Below, one piece after another: positions 17,501 through 24,202 of a stretch of 64,000 bases of DNA. The stretch is from Aureivirga marina (lineage in GTDB: Bacteria > Bacteroidota > Bacteroidia > Flavobacteriales > Flavobacteriaceae): the NCBI RefSeq assembly GCF_015767265.1, contig NZ_JADPIB010000002.1, positions 495,786 through 559,785 of the forward strand, in the 5' to 3' direction. Numbering within the stretch: position 1 is the stretch's first letter; every line of letters starts with the position of its first letter. Under the pieces are notes generated by a model. The model was not told where the DNA came from. It did not search any database and was given only the letters and a program-made list of their open reading frames with translations. The position numbers and the translations under genes are program-made.

Positions 17501-17979
17501 AAAAATTCTCGCTGCGTGCTATCAATTATCTTTTCTAATTTTCCTTCTTGATTATAAGAAAAAACAATTTCAAAACGCAAACGTGAGATTTTACTTAGCA
17601 AAAATCGACGTCTATTTGTTGGAGAAAATAAACTTACTTTTTCCTTGTAATGATACGTTAAATTCGCATTGTAATCTTCTATTTCAATACCATCTTTAGT
17701 ATGGCGATAAATAATTTTATCTTCATTTAAAACAGCCTCGTCTCCTAGACTCAAATAAGGCATTTCTAAAATATTTCCATTATCATTTTGCCAGAAAAAA
17801 CTATCTAAAGCTTCATCAATCTCTACATATTGATCGTAATTAAAATGCCAATGTTTGTGGTAAGTGTCTTCCCTCTCTACAAAGGAAAATATATTGCGTG
17901 TCCAACGAAAAGGAATTGGACCATCGTAAAAAATATCTTCTTCATGCAATACAAATTCTCCAGTTACTAAATTAATCAT
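14518..17979 (-). CDS. RHS-repeat T6SS effector with C-terminal toxin domain
   Basis: A 1153-residue polymorphic toxin. Residues about 1-100 form the RHS N-terminal region (MINLVTGEFVLHEEDIFYDGPIPFRW). The bulk is YD/RHS repeats (YDDYGNQTSIRLPNG, YDKRGRVEKM, YDSSGRPQRHS, YDALGRRLTKTFG), which build a closed cocoon around the toxin. The core ends at RFRYYCTEIGTFISQ, and about 145 residues form the variable toxin (MPGYHVLQSGRWSPGVNKAWMQGLIDS), whose activity I cannot name. Both boundary motifs deviate: DPIRL and DQFGL replace DPxGL. It follows a separate PAAR gene by 21 bp and is followed by an immunity gene, so VgrG1-PAAR delivery is likely. Confidence 0.92.
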   Translation of the reverse strand: MINLVTGEFVLHEEDIFYDGPIPFRWTRNIFSFVEREDTYHKHWHFNYDQYVEIDEALDSFFWQNDNGNILEMPYLSLGDEAVLNEDKIIYRHTKDGIEIEDYNANLTYHYKEKVSLFSPTNRRRFLLSKISRLRFEIVFSYNQEGKLEKIIDSTQREFFVTYYANGLLKSVFTFNHYYNKEKDLVRYKYSEDKKLLKGIDSIGQETQYGYDGALLIEKINANGAKQFWKYEEKSEEPKCIERGYDTKVLNEKFTFAKGKTIVTDALGAKTVHTISDGQIIQTTDALGNSESWEFNIDNEIIRYTDKMGLHTYYGYDDYGNQTSIRLPNGATSQFIYENNRLTMAKNPNDAVWIWEYDERGLLTSKIGPDGDVSNFKYKDDLLIKIVESNGSEIDLSYDKRGRVEKMTMENGREVAWKYNKNGQVEQVADSKIKSFFQYDDLGRVKTVDTEDGNHVDFEYDAMDNIVKAKDKYHDVAFSYSPTGRMLSRSENNTEIQFLYDKNDQLLSITNEHKNIYHFKRDELGNLIEESGYDGLKREYRRNAGGNVEKVITPDHKITNYTYDTLGNISKIIHDDKSEELFTYDKNGLLIEAANIHGNVRLERDALGRVLKEYQNDICIESTYDRQGQRTNITSSLGANIEVTRDKQGDIIHTSATQQESKWEVGYLRNELGLELERTLPGGLRSQWLYDSSGRPQRHSVSVHEKMSIKKSYHWDVNNRLTAIIDELQNKEVLFHHDAFGNLAYGTYDRFKQIYKLPDEVGNLFKTPEKKDRKYGEAGQLLKDEKFKYKYDAIGNLIEKSNLFEKWKYHWNQKGMLGEVVRPDGAKVSFTYDALGRRLTKTFGEETTYFVWNGDVPIHQWTCKTEETTRSINENGELQQEIPKDLITWVFEEGTFVPIAKLQNEQSYSIITDYLGTPTAAYDKNGQKVWSCELDIYGKVRSIEGKRSFIPFRYQGQYHDYETGLYYNRFRYYCTEIGTFISQDPIRLAGNNPNIYGYTKDNNIYIDQFGLKIASFEDFQKAFKDTFVDSNHMKWNNPKSNSLDMQEGWKWYNEAYNTSKTPVIGNIKDTAKYKKMPGYHVLQSGRWSPGVNKAWMQGLIDSKATFKLVSDKTLDNLWNKKLNIPSVYADELEMLDKAGYKEKNGKMIPPSCK
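15011..15121. repeat. Direct repeat shared with the orphan RHS tip (copy in the intact RHS gene)
   Basis: Partner of 13849-13959: six differences over 111 bp, after which the two sequences diverge completely into different toxin domains. One of the differences changes the conserved glycine of DPIGL to arginine. Confidence 0.85.
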
Positions 17980-18000
17980 ATGAATATTTTTAAAGGAAGT

Positions 18001-18582
18001 TTAGCAATTACACCCAAGGCGTTTTTTCTTTTTTAATTTCTTGAATAGTTTTCCAGCCTTTTTTAATAAAAACTTCAAACCACATTGTGAAAGAAGACTC
18101 ATTAAAACTCCTGCTACATCGGGAACTTGTGGACCACCAACAAAAACAGGCATTCCTCCAGCCATTGGTAAAGAAACAGATGTTGGTAAATATTTTTCTG
18201 CTCCACCCAAAGGCATTCCAATACAACTACAAGTCATCATATTAAAAGTTGAAACACTTGTATAAGAACCATCTGTTTTAACAGTCATACTTCCAAAAAA
18301 ATGAATTCCTTCATGAGCAATCATTGGAGCTGTTGATGGGTGAAACCCTGCTCCTAAAGGAATATGAGCCATTGTTCCAAGCGTACTAATTGTACCTGCA
18401 TTTGCTCTTTTTTGTTTGTTTACGTGCACTTGTGTACCTACAACAGGGATATAATCTAATGGGTCCATAATAATTCCGATATATGGGTGTGGAATCGGAA
18501 CTGGAGCTGGTGAAGGTGGAATGGTAACCATATGCACATCTACACCCGTTACCATATTTAAATGTTTAGATGCTAATAACAT
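18001..18582 (-). CDS. PAAR-domain spike-tip protein linked to the RHS effector
   Basis: Forms the sharp tip on the VgrG spike and carries the RHS toxin. The 193 residues show the PAAR pattern typical of RHS-associated proteins: HLNMVTGVDVHMV and the proline-rich PPSPAPVPIPHPYIG near the N-terminus, then GTQVHVN, GTISTLGTMAHIPLGAGFHP, HEGIHFFGSMTVKTDG and CSCIGMPLGG. The C-terminus is a lysine-rich tail with CNC. In many bacteria this domain is the N-terminus of the RHS protein; here it is a separate gene 21 bp upstream. The order vgrG-TPR-PAAR-RHS indicates one delivery module. Confidence 0.88.
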   Translation of the reverse strand: MLLASKHLNMVTGVDVHMVTIPPSPAPVPIPHPYIGIIMDPLDYIPVVGTQVHVNKQKRANAGTISTLGTMAHIPLGAGFHPSTAPMIAHEGIHFFGSMTVKTDGSYTSVSTFNMMTCSCIGMPLGGAEKYLPTSVSLPMAGGMPVFVGGPQVPDVAGVLMSLLSQCGLKFLLKKAGKLFKKLKKKKRLGCNC

Positions 18583-18594
18583 ATTTTATAAAAT

Positions 18595-19911
18595 TTAAGC
18601 GTTAGATAATTGTGGAGTTTGTTGTTCTAACCAATCGTTATTTTTCCAATTTTCACCCCAAATATTTATACAGAATTCTGAAATTTCTTCTTTTAATTGA
18701 ATTTCCTGATTTTCCATAGCAAATGTGTATAATCGTTGACAAATTAAAAGAAGTGAAGAATATTGTTGTAAACTTATATCTAAGTTTTTTCCATAATCAA
18801 AAGCATTAGTTAAATAAGTAACAGCTTCTTTTGTTTGCCCTAATTTTTCACTGATAAAAGCAGAAAAACGCAATGCTTCAATATAAATCATATCATTTTT
18901 TTGCTGTAAAGCACCTTCGGCAGTTTTTTCATACATTTCTAACGATTCTCTAAAAGATTTCATCGTGTATAAAGTTGCTGCTTGGAAATGATAAGATTGT
19001 AATAAAATTGCTCCTAAAACAATATCTGTATTACCTTTATCTCCTATAATTTTTTCAATTTTTTTATAACATTCCAATGCACTTTGGAATTTTTTAAATT
19101 GAAACCAATTACTTCCATAAGCCAAATAAACTGTTGCTAAAGTATCTACTGCTTTCGTTTTTTTTGCAATAGAAATAGCTTTATCTCCCCAATGAACCAT
19201 ATCTTTTTGGTTATTTTTAGAAGTAGCTTCGGCCATTTCCATAATACATAAATTAATTCCAACATTTGGATCATTTTGATCTCCTGCAGCCATTGCTTCT
19301 TTATAAGCTTTTGCCATATTTAAATTTGGAACTAAAACTGCTTTTTCAATGTGCGATGGAATATCAGAAAACAAAGGACGTTCTTTTAAATCTACGATTC
19401 CAATACGTAAATTAGAAGGTAATTTTTCTAAACAAGCATAAATCCATGTTTTAAAACTTGGATTACCTATAAAACCATTTGGAAAAAGATTTAATACAAT
19501 TTTTGTTTTAGAATCAATTGCCATTGCAAAAGAAGCCATACACATAATAAATCTCCAAATTCCATCTTTCTGATTTTCTGCATATTTTGAAGAATCCCAA
19601 TTTGGAATTACACTTTTATCTATAATTTCATCATGAGCATTTGCATCATTCCATAAAGAAATCCAAGCATTCGTCAAATCATTTCCAAAAGTTTCTGCAT
19701 TGACAAACGGAACATCAAAATTGATAAATAAATCTGGAATCTTCCCTTGGTCAGAAGCTTCTAACATACAAAAACCTTTGACCATTCGAACTTCCTCTCT
19801 ATCTAATTCCCAAAGAATACATTGCGTATTTTTACTTACTTTCTTATTCCATAAAACTTGCATTTGTGATATTCTGTAAGTAAAAGGATTTTCATCTTTA
19901 AATGTTTTCAT
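18595..19911 (-). CDS. TPR-repeat protein, candidate T6SS effector adaptor
   Basis: A 438-residue cytoplasmic protein between vgrG and the PAAR gene. The first ~200 residues are a globular domain of unknown family (ILWELDREEVRMVKG, FINFDVPFV, NLRIGIVDLKERPLFSDI). The second half is helical and contains tetratricopeptide-like repeats (ATVYLAYGSNWFQFKKFQSALECYKKIEK, SFRESLEMYEKTAEGA, GQTKEAVTYLTNAFDYG). The ATG overlaps the vgrG stop by one base, so the two are translationally coupled. Adaptors that load RHS or PAAR effectors onto VgrG occupy this position in other T6SS, so a chaperone/adaptor role is likely but inferred. Confidence 0.75.
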   Translation of the reverse strand: MKTFKDENPFTYRISQMQVLWNKKVSKNTQCILWELDREEVRMVKGFCMLEASDQGKIPDLFINFDVPFVNAETFGNDLTNAWISLWNDANAHDEIIDKSVIPNWDSSKYAENQKDGIWRFIMCMASFAMAIDSKTKIVLNLFPNGFIGNPSFKTWIYACLEKLPSNLRIGIVDLKERPLFSDIPSHIEKAVLVPNLNMAKAYKEAMAAGDQNDPNVGINLCIMEMAEATSKNNQKDMVHWGDKAISIAKKTKAVDTLATVYLAYGSNWFQFKKFQSALECYKKIEKIIGDKGNTDIVLGAILLQSYHFQAATLYTMKSFRESLEMYEKTAEGALQQKNDMIYIEALRFSAFISEKLGQTKEAVTYLTNAFDYGKNLDISLQQYSSLLLICQRLYTFAMENQEIQLKEEISEFCINIWGENWKNNDWLEQQTPQLSNA

Positions 19912-21662
19912 TAATTTAAATTTAAAATTCCTCCTTTGATATTCGTCATTGCTGTACCATTGATATCAACAGTTGCATTTGCTTCTAATTTATAAGTTGC
20001 ATGCTTTTCTTCTTTTGCTTTTGATTCAACAGACATACTTGCACCACTTGAAATTCCAACAGTAGTTTCACCTTTGACTTGAACTTCTTTAGAATTTACA
20101 TCTACCTTATTATCTCCTTTAATTGTTACAGAATTTTCTGCATTTAAAGTGATATCTTTAGAGTTTAATGTCAAACTTTTTGGAGCTGAAATGGTAATTG
20201 TTTCATCTCCATTTAAAACTATACTATTTCCACTCGGATCACTTACAGTAATACTTCCCTTTCCATTTGTATCATCAATAGTAATTGTTGCACCACTTCG
20301 AGTTGTAATACTTTTAGTCTTATTTTTATCACTTCCTCCTGCTCCTGTAACACCTGTAAACATACTTCCCATTACAAAAGGTCTAGAAGGATCATTATAA
20401 TTAAACCCAACCATTACTTGATCGCCTGCTTCAGGAATAAAAACATATCCACGATTTTGTCCAACTTCATCACTTTTTCCTGCATCAGGACTCATCACAC
20501 GAATCCAACTAGTTTTCATCTCTCCCGTTTGCCATTGAAATTGAACTTGTACACGTCCTTTCTTTTTTGGATCCTCATTGCTTAAAACAGTAGCAATTTG
20601 AGCTTCTGCAATTGCTTCTTGAAAAGTCGATGCTGGTAATTTTTTAACTGTAGACGAAATAGCTTCAAGTTGGTTTTCATACTGTCCAGAACCTGTAGCT
20701 CGGTGTTTTATTTTTGTAACAAAATATTCACCATGTATTTTCTCTTCAAAGTTTTTTTCTTTAAATAAAGCAGAACTTACTTTAACAATTGATCCAACTC
20801 CAATTCCTTGTTTTGTACTTGTGGCTGTTAATCTATGTAAATCCGATGCTAATTTATTTTGTTTTGAAACTAATACTTCATCCATTTGACTTTTGTCCGG
20901 AAGTGGTGGAACTGTCATATTATGAGAACGAAAAGCAAATAGTTTTTTCGCTGCTGTAAAAGCATTATGTCCTAATTCATTTAATCCTTCAGGAGCATTT
21001 AATGAAGGAGAAATATTTTGTTGATCTGCTAAAGCATTATAACCATATTCTTGGAAATTATTATGTTTTACTTCAATTGAAATATCAATATTAGAAGCAT
21101 CTTTTCCATATTCTAAAGTTACAGCTGAAGATTTTTGAGGTTTTCCAAAAATCAATTTCACACCATCATAATAAAATCCTTCTTGATAAATTCCAGACAT
21201 TCGCTTTAAAAAATCAAAATGAGATTCTTTATATTGTGATTGGTATTCAATTGCAGAACTATAATCCGTATCAACTTTGACAGTCAAACCTACTGAATCG
21301 GAAATATCTTCAACTATTTTTTTTAATGGTGAACCTAACCAAGATTGATTATGCGAATGCGTTTCTAATAAAATTGTATCTGAAAATCCACTCACAACAA
21401 TATGACCATGATGACCATATTCATGAGAAAGACGAACTTCTGTAGCTTTTCCTAAAAACTCTTTTTCTCCAAAGCCTATTACAACAGAAGAGCCAAGCCA
21501 GTTTTTTGATTTATCTAAAGTGTGAGAACCTTGTGTTTCTACTACTTCAAGATCTAATATAATTCGAAAAAAATGGTGTTCGTTTATGGATTGTTCTAAA
21601 ATAATATCTTCAAAATGGGAAATCTTTTTCCCATCGATACTGAGATTAATAATCGGTTTCAA
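19911..21662 (-). CDS. vgrG: VgrG spike protein 1 (TssI)
   Basis: Trimeric spike at the end of the Hcp tube, 583 residues. The N-terminal part corresponds to phage gp27 (MKPIINLSIDGKKISHFEDI, SHFDFLKRMSGIYQEGFYYD), followed by a gp5-like OB fold (ATVLSNEDPKKKGRVQVQFQW, TSWIRVMSPDAG, FIPEAGDQVMVGF, DPSRPFVMGSMFTG) and a C-terminal beta-helix of short repeats rich in Ser/Thr/Asn/Asp (SITVSDPSGNSIVLNG, AENSVTIKGDNKVDVNS). No extra toxin domain follows, so cargo is carried by the separate PAAR and RHS proteins. It lies 114 bp after hcp1 across a terminator-like hairpin. Very similar to the copy at 29909. Confidence 0.95.
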   Translation of the reverse strand: MKPIINLSIDGKKISHFEDIILEQSINEHHFFRIILDLEVVETQGSHTLDKSKNWLGSSVVIGFGEKEFLGKATEVRLSHEYGHHGHIVVSGFSDTILLETHSHNQSWLGSPLKKIVEDISDSVGLTVKVDTDYSSAIEYQSQYKESHFDFLKRMSGIYQEGFYYDGVKLIFGKPQKSSAVTLEYGKDASNIDISIEVKHNNFQEYGYNALADQQNISPSLNAPEGLNELGHNAFTAAKKLFAFRSHNMTVPPLPDKSQMDEVLVSKQNKLASDLHRLTATSTKQGIGVGSIVKVSSALFKEKNFEEKIHGEYFVTKIKHRATGSGQYENQLEAISSTVKKLPASTFQEAIAEAQIATVLSNEDPKKKGRVQVQFQWQTGEMKTSWIRVMSPDAGKSDEVGQNRGYVFIPEAGDQVMVGFNYNDPSRPFVMGSMFTGVTGAGGSDKNKTKSITTRSGATITIDDTNGKGSITVSDPSGNSIVLNGDETITISAPKSLTLNSKDITLNAENSVTIKGDNKVDVNSKEVQVKGETTVGISSGASMSVESKAKEEKHATYKLEANATVDINGTAMTNIKGGILNLN

Positions 21663-21733
21663 TAGGGGATGTATTTGAAAAAGTTAATAATATTATTTAG
21701 AGAGCTTAATTCTTTAGAATCAAGCAAAAAAAT

Positions 21734-21759
21734 TAGGAGTAAACGGTCGTTTACTCCTA
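21734..21759 (-). terminator. Hairpin between hcp1 and vgrG1
   Basis: A perfect 12-bp stem (TAGGAGTAAACG/CGTTTACTCCTA) with a 2-nt centre is followed on the minus strand by seven T. It lies 17 bp after the hcp1 stop, so hcp1 is expected to be made in excess of vgrG1 by partial termination. A shorter version stands after hcp2. Confidence 0.75.
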
Positions 21760-21776
21760 TAAATTCTTATAAAAAA

Positions 21777-22175
21777 TTAAGCTACTGGCCAACGGTTTTC
21801 GATAGCAGCATTTCCAACAGACATTTCTTCTGCTGAGAAAGTAACTCTAATTTTCATCGGTGTTTCTCCTGATACATCTAAAGTTTCTCTATAATATACG
21901 ATGTAAGCATTTTTGAAAATGATTTCTTTCATTTTTGAATCTTCATCTGTCTTTTTATAGATTACTTTCCCTTCAGTCATTTTAAATTGACTGTTTAACA
22001 TTGCTTCTAAAACTGAAGTATCTGCTGTTGATTCAATTTCTACAGTGATACGTCCTCCGTAAACTCCTGATGCTGGTTTTCCTTTTTTATCAGTATCTCT
22101 ACTGAATTCGTAGTTTGAGTATAAAACGTCAAAATTTTTACCTCCTAGTTCTAATGATGCTCTAAATGAACCCAT
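21777..22175 (-). CDS. tssD: T6SS tube protein Hcp (TssD), copy 1
   Basis: Hexameric ring protein that stacks into the inner tube inside the TssB/C sheath and is secreted. The 132 residues match the Bacteroidota TssD family: MGSFRASLELGGKNFDVLYS, FSRDTDKKGKPASGVYGG, KMKEIIFKNAYIVYYRE and the C-terminal AAIENRWPVA. It differs from copy 2 (31827) at only five of 132 positions. A 426-bp non-coding region upstream carries a leader that is also duplicated in front of copy 2, so it probably has its own strong promoter. Confidence 0.95.
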   Translation of the reverse strand: MGSFRASLELGGKNFDVLYSNYEFSRDTDKKGKPASGVYGGRITVEIESTADTSVLEAMLNSQFKMTEGKVIYKKTDEDSKMKEIIFKNAYIVYYRETLDVSGETPMKIRVTFSAEEMSVGNAAIENRWPVA

Positions 22176-22329
22176 AGTAATTTTAAATTTTTAAAGTGAA
22201 TAATAATTGATTTAATCGCTCCTTGACTAGTATTGAAGCATTGTTTTTTTGAGAATTAAACCATCTTATCAAAAAGAATAAAGTAAACTGAATCAGGCAG
22301 TATTTTAAATATATGTTCTCTTAATATAG

Positions 22330-22384
22330 CCTATGACCTTTTATTTTTTGAGAAAGATAAAGATTATAAATTGTCATAAAAACA
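22330..22384 (-). repeat. Conserved 54-nt block upstream of hcp1
   Basis: Matches 32381-32435 with about two differences, while the DNA between it and the leader stem-loop is much less conserved. TATGAC and GTCATA form inverted ends about 34 nt apart. Candidate promoter or operator. Confidence 0.7.
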
Positions 22385-22494
22385 TAACGAATATAGTTAA
22401 TATTTTAAATTTAAAAAAATTAAATAGTTAATTTTTTCTATTTTACATATTATTTTAACACTTAAACCTATTGTTTTTAAGCAAAATTCAATAA

Positions 22495-22529
22495 AAAAAC
22501 CATGCAAATTCAACATTTTTATGGTTTTT
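22495..22529 (-). terminator. Terminator after the SH3-like lipoprotein gene
   Basis: AAAAACCAT (22495-22503) pairs with ATGGTTTTT (22521-22529), with a T run on the minus strand. It lies about 70 bp after the stop of the gene at 22602 and ends effector module 2. Confidence 0.6.
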
Positions 22530-22601
22530 GTATATTATTTTACAAATCAGTAAATTACCTCTATAGAAAATTAAATCTGTATAAAGAAAAAGTATTTCAA
22601 A

Positions 22602-24200
22602 TTATTTTGTAATTCCTTCTTCTTCTATCAATTTATTATATTCTAATTGTTCTTTGTATTTATTTTTTATATAATCTTTCAATAATTCATTTCCAAAATA
22701 TTCATTTTCTTTAATCATTTCTACTTCTTTTGGATTCTCTTCTATATATTCAAAAATCAAATGAGTTTTGAAAGAATTTTCATTTTCAGTTTTTAAAATT
22801 GTTTCCAAAGTTTTAGAAATAATTTCAGATTTTTCCATTTCATCTTCAAATTCATCTGGATGTTTAGGAATATAATTATTTAAAAAAGCTAATAAAGATT
22901 TACAATAAGGTAAATAAAGATTGTTTTTATCCGCATTCAAAGAATCATTTTTAACAACAAAATTTAAAAACTCTTCTTGTGGAAGCACATTTTTATTTTT
23001 ACTCTTTAAACCAAAACAAATTACACCAATCATTTCTTTATTTTCACTTAAACATGTATCAAAGACAGCTTTGGTTATTTTTGAATCTTTTACATAAGAA
23101 AATTTCAATAATAAATTCTGTAAAAATTGGAAATCATCTGAAATCAATGAAGGTAATCTTGATTTGTTATTATTTAAAAAATATAAGTTTCGATTTATAA
23201 TTTTGTTTGGAATATGAATTTTATAATCTTTCTCATTAAATGTAATCAAATCTGAAATTAAAAAATTATCTAATAATATTGATTTATCAAAGGAAATCAT
23301 GGAAGCTCCATTTTCAGAATAATTTGTCAATTGATTATAATGATAATCAATCAATTCATCAGTATTTTTCAAAGGATTCCATGTATCTGTTTCTTTGTTA
23401 TAAACATGAAATGCATCAACAAATACAAAAGCAACATCATTTTTGTCATCTATCAAATAAAAATCGTTGTTTTCTTTATTCGGATTAAATTCACCAAAAA
23501 TACTTTCAATATTAGATCTAAATTCATTAGAATCCTTTTTTTGAAATCCTTGCATTCTTAGTCCTTCAGCTATAATCATAGAAATAATAGAAAAATCCTC
23601 AGAATTTAATTGATAGGTTTCATCTTTTAAATCATCTGCAATACCATCTGAAACATAGTTTTCTTGTAACTTTTGATGTTTTTTTATTTTTTTAATTTCA
23701 TTTTCATTCATTGTATTATAATTTTGAGAAGTCGTGTTACTACTTATCCAAACAGCTATTTTTTCTGGTTTTTTAGCAATTTCTTCTTTATTCGTAGGAA
23801 ATTCTATTTCTGAAAAATCAACATTTACAAATAACCAATTACGCTTTTCAGCTTTCTTGACTGCCAATAATTCCAAAGTAGTTCCCGAATTAACTTGACC
23901 GATTATTTCTGAATTTACATCTGGTTGATAACGAATATTTGCTTTATCACTTTCTACAAAAAGAATTATATCTCCCAAAAATGGATCTTCATCAACTTTT
24001 ATTTTTGATCGTTTTTCATCTATTTTATTTGGTATTTCTGTTGTAGAAAAATATTGATATTCTTCATTTTGAAGAATTCCTATTTTCTTTTGTTTTAATG
24101 AATCAATTATTTCAGATTTTGCATTAGTTTCTACTTTTTTTTCTTTACAACTAATAAAAAAAAGCATTAAAATAGTTAAAAGTAAATTGTATTTTATCAT
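22602..24200 (-). CDS. Lipoprotein with SH3-like domain, probable immunity to the GH19/CHAP effector
   Basis: A 532-residue protein with a lipoprotein signal (LLTILMLFFISCKEKK; Cys at 18). A bacterial SH3-like domain spans about 80-150 (LFVESDKANIRYQPDVNSEIIG, GTTLELLAVKKAEKRNWLFVNV). The remainder is helical, acidic and not recognised. Lipidation places it in the envelope, where the peptidoglycan-hydrolysing effector encoded 2 bp upstream would act. Periplasmic or outer-membrane immunity proteins are the rule for such effectors, and SH3-like domains often bind peptidoglycan. The immunity role is inferred from linkage and location. Confidence 0.7.
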   Translation of the reverse strand: MIKYNLLLTILMLFFISCKEKKVETNAKSEIIDSLKQKKIGILQNEEYQYFSTTEIPNKIDEKRSKIKVDEDPFLGDIILFVESDKANIRYQPDVNSEIIGQVNSGTTLELLAVKKAEKRNWLFVNVDFSEIEFPTNKEEIAKKPEKIAVWISSNTTSQNYNTMNENEIKKIKKHQKLQENYVSDGIADDLKDETYQLNSEDFSIISMIIAEGLRMQGFQKKDSNEFRSNIESIFGEFNPNKENNDFYLIDDKNDVAFVFVDAFHVYNKETDTWNPLKNTDELIDYHYNQLTNYSENGASMISFDKSILLDNFLISDLITFNEKDYKIHIPNKIINRNLYFLNNNKSRLPSLISDDFQFLQNLLLKFSYVKDSKITKAVFDTCLSENKEMIGVICFGLKSKNKNVLPQEEFLNFVVKNDSLNADKNNLYLPYCKSLLAFLNNYIPKHPDEFEDEMEKSEIISKTLETILKTENENSFKTHLIFEYIEENPKEVEMIKENEYFGNELLKDYIKNKYKEQLEYNKLIEEEGITK

Positions 24201-24202
24201 CC

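Larger units (their letters stand above)
22176..22601 (-). promoter_or_regulatory. hcp1 upstream region: conserved leader and upstream terminator
   Basis: This 426-bp gap contains no plausible gene. Next to hcp1 is a leader that is nearly repeated in front of hcp2: a stem GCTTC/GGAGC (22218-22222 with 22235-22239), and a 54-nt block at 22330-22384 that differs from 32381-32435 at only about two positions. At 22495-22529 a hairpin AAAAACCAT/ATGGTTTTT with T run ends the upstream lipoprotein transcript. The hcp1 promoter must lie here; no clean TTG-N19-TAnnTTTG is visible, so control may differ from housekeeping genes. Confidence 0.65.

Noticed and set aside
10809-22175. Integration of the effector island as a phage or transposon
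   Set aside because: VgrG, Hcp and PAAR are phage-related but form a complete T6SS. I see no integrase, transposase, capsid or terminase gene and no flanking direct repeats that would mark an element.
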